Part shown: in pieces, positions 58,243-64,000 of the stretch
Layout of the letters: every line of letters starts with the position of its first letter
How positions within the stretch are numbered: position 1 is the stretch's first letter
DNA from: Scatophagus argus
Taxonomy: Eukaryota > Chordata > Actinopteri > Scatophagidae
Assembly: GCF_020382885.2 (NCBI RefSeq)
Contig: NC_058508.1
Location: 2,162,055-2,226,054 of the forward strand
Direction of reading: 5' to 3'
DNA length: 64,000 nucleotides
Position numbers and translations under genes: made by a program
Notes under the pieces: model-generated
What the model was told of the DNA's origin: nothing
The model's input: only the letters and a program-made list of their open reading frames with translations
The model's database searches: none

Positions 58243-61200
58243 GTAAGGCTACACTGAACATAAGAAACATTTTATATGTTAAAGCTGCCTTGTTTTGCCA
58301 TCTGTATTGGTCACCCACTTTAGGGTGTTGAGAGTACTGAGTGGGAAGTTTGTAGCCATGCTAGCTGCAGCTGAACCGATTGGAGGGGCACTTTTCAATG
58401 TTGGACAAAGCTACTGTTGGTTAGCTGGTTAAGCGACCAAGAAACGCCCTTGTTATTTGTGTTTGCCTGCACGGTAGGACTGAAAGAGACGGTGGCGCTT
58501 GCGGTAGGGCCATTGTGTGTCTTTAGCCAGAGCCTCCCAGGCAATGAGTTCATTTCTTAATGTTAGCTCGCATAAATTGTACACAGTGTTTTGACATTGC
58601 GCTAGCAGGTTTTCCTCATGGCTGCTGTTAGCGCCGATGCACGCCTTTCTGTCCTGTATGGAGAGGACACAACACCATATTCTTTGAAAAATGTGCGTGT
58701 TGTTTACTGTAAACTATGCTATCATCAAAAAGATTGTGTGCAGTCCTTTCTAACTCAACTGCACCATGACTGATCACTGCTAACCTGAAATGGTGACCGT
58801 TATGTTATATACAGATGGGCAGGTTGATTAGTAATTTCAGCTGTCATCTAAAGCAATGGTTTTCAACTTTTTATTTTTCCTTTGGAGCCCGCCACTTCTC
58901 TCTAAGAAAAAACAAAAACAAAACAAAACTAAGCACTCAGGTTAATGAATGAGCCGCTGAAGTTGCACATGGCTTTGACTTGTAACCGCATTAGCACACA
59001 TGTTGCATTATGGGACAGTTGATTTTGGTATTTACCCTAGTGATTATGGGGGGAAATCACATACAGACGTGTGAGCTGTTACCTTAAAGTGAGTCAGAGT
59101 AACCAAAGAGTATCCTGGTATTGTGCCTGGTGAATCAGATCAGTTACATGTGGGTTTCTCAGATCAGCTGTATTATATGAATTTGCTCTGTTGGGGAAAC
59201 CTGGTCATTATGAATGTGATTTTGCAGTCTGTTAGTTCTGTATCAGAGGAATGACCGTCGATTTAATGTGTTCTGTTTTGTTTTCATTTTTCTTTAGAGA
59301 CTGAAAATATGAGTGGTTGTCAGTCGGCTGTCTGTCACCGCCCCCACTGCTTGTATGACAACACCTTATCTTTACAATATCAGCAACGCAGCCAAAAGCA
59401 CTGCTTATCTTTTTAATGTCTGTGGTACATTGCCGCTGCTGTTCTATCCACACATCGCGGTTTAAAACTGCAAGGTGGAATTAAAATGTTGACACATGCG
59501 CTCACGAACAGTGAAATGTTGCATTATGCCCTCTAGTTTGAATGTAGGATCATTTGTGTTTGTTCCACCCAAACAGCTCTCACTAGAGACTCCAGTTCTC
59601 TTTTCTTTTTCCCCTCTCTTCTCTGTACATTGCAGTAAAGTGTATTTCTCCTTCAACATTACACTGCATAAACACCCCGGAGGTCCGGTTTAGCACCTCT
59701 GCAGCTCGCTGCTGAAGCAGGTTTAAAAGCCAGAGTGAAAATGAATCCACTATTTCATCTCAAAAGTTTCAAAGTACACTGATTTCTCCTCCCGTCGGAA
59801 ATCCACTCCGTATCAGAGCAGAATCAGGCGTGACTTTGCCGAAGATGAATTCCCAGCTTTCAGGAATTAGGCATCGTTTGCATCCTTGACTTTGTATTTA
59901 TTGACGTTGTGCGAAAAATTAGCTGGTGTGAATGCATTGCTCCCAGCTTTCTGTGGCTGCTCGGGAGTAAAAGACATGGTGGTGTTTTTGCAGTTTGTAG
60001 TTTGCAGTGTGCTCCATAGTATATTTTACATCGGTAGTTTCTTTCAATGTACCAAAGCTGCTGCTATCTGTGACTAATGTCAGGCCCACATTAGGATTAA
60101 GCCATATGATTATGAGGAAAATCATAGCTCCAAGCTTGACCTTTTTTACTTGACCTTTTTTACCTTTCACCAAAATTCACTGGTCTGCCTGGGCAGACAC
60201 ATTACAATTGATGGGTAATTATGCTGCATTCGATTTGTACTCGTAAATCGTTTTCCGAGTTCTTGAGTGACAAATCGAACGCCAACCAACTTTTGACTCT
60301 GAATTCAGTGTGATACATATCATGATACAGGAGTTACAGTTCAATACATTGCGAGCAATACATTGGAACCTGTTGTGATATATTGTTTCATAGATCTGTG
60401 TTCCTTGTGTTTATGCTTGTGATATGCACTTACCTGTTCCGGTCACAGTTGATGTTACATTGGAGTGGAAGAGTCCAGTGGCTGATGATCGGTTACCACT
60501 CTGTTATCGCTGTCTTAAGAGTTTAAAGTCAGTTCAGTGTTACTGAAACTCGATGCAGTATCAGATGACATAATATGGCAATACTCAAGTGTATATATGT
60601 AATGTAATATTTTAAGAGCTGTGTGATATGATGATCGATCGATCATTTGATGATGGGAAAACATCTACTGTTTCATATTATGCTCTATTGTTAATTACTT
60701 TGTGCCACAAATCACACTCTTTACAGACAGATGGGAGACAGGAAAGTGATGTATTTTCTGTTTGCCTTTTGAGACAGTGATATTTTAGCATGTTAAAAAC
60801 AATGCAGCAGATGTATGAGAGAGTGACAGAGGTAGGAGGTGTTGAGGGGACATGGGGGACACTGTCTGACCTCTTCTCAGTGTAGAATGGACAGGAGCAG
60901 GTAGGAGCTGGTAGTCAGAGCTAACCAGCCTTGAGAAGCTTCAGTCACTGTCTCTGTTTCCCTGCTGAAAAGACAAGGAGTGTTTTGGAGCTTTGTGGCC
61001 CTCATTTACGGTCCTCTGAATTCAGTTGCGTATTTGCCTGTTATGTATCGGTATCTAAAACTTCAAATTCAAGCAGGCAGATGCCAGCTGATTTTGAGCA
61101 TAAATAGTTTTTTTTAACACACATGTATCACCTTTATTAACATCATATGGGAACAAGTATGTGTGTGATTATGTGTAGTGTGCAAAAAAAAGATCTTGTT

Positions 61201-64000
61201 CATACTTCCTCTTTAAAACAGGATTCTGCCTGACTTCACGTTTATAATGAAACCGTTTTCAGTTGCCGTAACTTGAAATGCTCCTGCTTAACTGTGCTTC
61301 AGCAACCTACCCTTAACCAGAGTGAACATAACTATTTGAGTTTTCTCAGAACTGTCGCTTTTTTTTTTTATCCCCTTGAAGTTTGCAAGGCTTGAAAACT
61401 GATGTCAAACATAGTTCTGTCTGGATTTTTCCATATTTTCTCCCAGTTTAGAATTCCCAGTTCTTAGCCACTGTAATAGGCTAATTTATCAGTTGCAATT
61501 TACCCAACTGTTGTCCTGGGACATGTATAGACGCATTTGTTAACTCCGTGTCGCCAGCCATTTCCTCCAAATGTACACAGGATCTACCTCATTCATAGCT
61601 CTGTTGTGGTGTCAGTGTCCACTGAAAAGAAATGGAGGCAGAGCCACACTAACAGTAACAGTATAGAGTTGTTACATGCATAAATGCATGTTAGCAGCTG
61701 ATTTAGATGTAGTGACAGATGCTTTGTGACTGTACTACAATATGACAACCTTTTTGTTAACTTTAATGTTCTCTTTGTTACTTTCCAACCGTGTCACTAA
61801 AGCTGATCTCACAGAACAGCTGCTGTTTTATATAATTTATTTTGTCTGACAGTGGTATTGTAAAAATAACAATAATAATAATAATGATTTCATCAGCAGC
61901 TCAACTGTCTCATAGTGAGTGCTGGACAACACAACATTTATGAACTGCTATCAACAGAATCTTATGTAAATGAGAAAAATTACTTTCATTGAAACGCAGT
62001 ACAAATAATCACAGAAAAGAGGACAACCATACCATGTTAACCGTACATCAGCTTGGTTAATGACTAATAGGGCTGTGGGTGCGTATGAGATTGTATTAGT
62101 CACCCCTTTGGGTTTGTTGGAGTGGAACATATTAGTGGCACATTACTTACACAGATATGGCAGTAGATAAATGTAATCTATATGTACATTGCATCATCAA
62201 ATAGTACATTCTCATTCATTTTTGGACATATTTGGTCTAAGGTGGGAGTTTGCTGATGGGCGCATACCGAATCATCAAAGCCTCATGAAACATATCATTT
62301 TCCCCAGGAATTTTCTAATTTTTCTGACCTTTACACAGAAGTTAAACTAAAAGGTAAACTGACACTAGTCAAGTAGTCTGAAAGTAAGAAAACACAGAAA
62401 ACTGTCAGAATTTGAGCACAATTTAATCTTAATCTTTAAACGTTGTAACGTCTTAGAAACAACAGTTAACCAACCTTGCTATCATTAGTAACAGGTGCTT
62501 GTTTTTCATGAAGCAACATTTCACTATGAAGACATGACATTTCAGTGTCCTACATGTACATTAATAGAATAATAATAATTAGTTTATTAACGGACCAGTA
62601 TTTGTGGTGCGGAAATTGCTGTCGCAGAAAGTAACAATACAACTTCTTTCAAGTTAACTCAAATAGGAGGCTGATGACAGAGGAGGAACCTGAGTTCTCA
62701 GTTGGATTTCTCCTGGGGAAAGTTTATTTCTTGAACATGCGTGTTACTGGATTTCGGCTTTTTAAACTTGAGCAGGTCCAGGACAAAAGCCCTCAGATAG
62801 AGGACTTGTCACTGTGATGAAAGGAGAGATCTTTATGTGTTTAAATGATTTCTCCAAAGATCGACTAAAACTTAAAACCAGCACAAAGCGGCCCCTCTCA
62901 GTTAGTTTCAACATCTGAACATTTGACAGCTTATTTATTTATTTGTGCTGCAAGGAAAACCTATGTTCTGTCGCCACAAAACCTGTAGTTACAGTGCTAC
63001 AGTTAAAATAGCAAGTCTCGGTTTTAAAATAAGGTCAGTAGATGTGATGACTGAGCTGCTGCGTGCATATGTGGATGTAGAGTAACCAGGTTATTACATT
63101 GCATGTGACCATGTACAATTTCCTGTGTAACTTCATTTCTATGAGTAACTTGGTTTCTGAATGAGCCTATCCTGTCAGAATGGTGGAGGCGCATGGCAAA
63201 AATAAAAAAAAAATTCAGCTTGACTATGGAAACTACCGTGTTTTCACAGCACAGTCGCTACTGCACAGACTCTGGCTCCGAATGATGTCACCAGAACAAA
63301 ACTTTTTCACTTGAATCTAGGATATTTTGGCTTCACTTTTGTACAGTGGGAGGAAGCGAAAATGCCATATTCTTCTTTGTATATGTCAATGCTCTGCTCC
63401 AGCCTGAGCTTAGAGGTGATTGGCTCTGCACAGTGTGAGGTGAACGACAGTAAACCAGTTACTTACCAGGGATAGGAGCGTCTGTTTGCACTTCCATGAT
63501 GTCACAGGGCAGTTCTATGTAAATTCCCTTAGAATGAGTGCAAACAGGGAAGTGTGATGTGTGAGGCTGGAAAGGCTTGCTCAGCTTCAGTCACGAGGAA
63601 ATGACTGACATTTGACGTGGTTAAACTGAAAAGGAAACTGTTAGTGTCATTTCACTAAATGTTAAATCAGTTGGGGTTTGGGGAGTTTTGTTAACATGCG
63701 GGGGAAGCAGCAGTTGGGTCTTTCTGTGACGCACTATTGACACACCGGTTGCACATGTCATTAGATGAAACCTCTTTGATTTATTATGGCGTGTTGAAAT
63801 CACCCAATTAACAGCCTACAGTGCATCTAGAACGTATTCACACTGCTTCGATTTTTTTATGTTACCGTCTCATTCCAAAATAGATTAAATTCATATTTTC
63901 CCTCAAAATCCTACACAAAATAACCCATAATGACTAAGAGAAACAAGTTTGCTTGAATTTCTTTGCAAATTATTAAACATTAAAAAACAAAAATATAACA
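58243..64000 (+). other. gna13: gna13 intron 1 (continues past the window)
   Basis: More than 5.7 kb with no sequence resembling later gna13 exons. Contents: an imperfect duplication of cttgaccttttttac at about 60138-60166, an AAT-type run at 61866-61884, ordinary AT-rich intron, and a Tc1-type end at 63819. All ORFs here are short and unsupported. Confidence 0.6.
63819..64000 (+). mobile_element. Left end of a Tc1-type transposon, cut by the window edge
   Basis: After a TA at 63817-63818 the sequence begins cagtgcatctagaacgtatt and continues with the blocks 'ttccaaaatagattaaattc', 'cataatgacta' and 'gcaaattattaaa'. These match in order the long terminal inverted repeat of a common fish Tc1 family ('cagtgcatccggaaagtatt' type). 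The transposase, if present, would lie to the right. Confidence 0.8.

Noticed and set aside
1-64000. CRISPR arrays, operons or bacterial-type gene clusters
   Set aside because: The whole window is spliced vertebrate DNA. The only short regular repeats are microsatellites and one three-unit 12-bp tandem.

Overview
This window looks like nuclear DNA from a teleost fish, probably a percomorph. It holds six protein-coding genes whose many short exons have GT/AG borders, separated by AT-rich introns with CA/GT microsatellites. It also carries dispersed fish repeats: tRNA-derived SINEs, Tc1-type ends and the common 'tttatttatatagcgcc' repeat. I rebuilt the exons by hand from splice sites, reading phase and protein families I know. 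No alignment or database search was run.

Layout, left to right: glyr1 (+, 117-13187, 16 coding exons, 507 aa) with a long 3' UTR ending near 16.08 kb; a SINE and about 1.8 kb of otherwise plain spacer; rogdi (+, 18313-24560, 11 exons, 284 aa) with a 3' UTR to about 26.78 kb; smim22 (-, 27607-29451, 3 coding exons, 82 aa), a micropeptide gene tail-to-tail with rogdi; about 1.6 kb of spacer with a SINE; cog1 (+, 32447-41699, 15 exons, 984 aa); a repeat-rich spacer; rgs9 (-, 43994-56767, 17 exons, 481 aa, ending like the short retinal RGS9-1 form); and gna13 exon 1 (+, 57960-58242), whose first intron fills the rest of the window.

The genes fall into two synteny blocks. glyr1-rogdi-smim22 keeps the order and orientation of human 16p13.3. 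rgs9 and gna13 are divergent neighbours, as on human 17q24, and human COG1 is on 17q25. The join between the two blocks lies between smim22 and cog1, at about 30.9-32.3 kb.

Functions: GLYR1 is a PWWP nucleosome reader with a dehydrogenase fold, ROGDI is a V-ATPase assembly factor, SMIM22 is a one-pass membrane micropeptide, COG1 is a Golgi tether subunit, RGS9 shuts off G-alpha signalling and GNA13 is a G-alpha subunit. They do not form an operon-like unit; only the neighbours rgs9 and gna13 share a theme, heterotrimeric G-protein signalling. I found no new multi-gene system. The most interesting local structure is the smim22 transmembrane exon: a TGC run encodes seven cysteines, and complementary UG and CA repeats flank the exon in the transcript.
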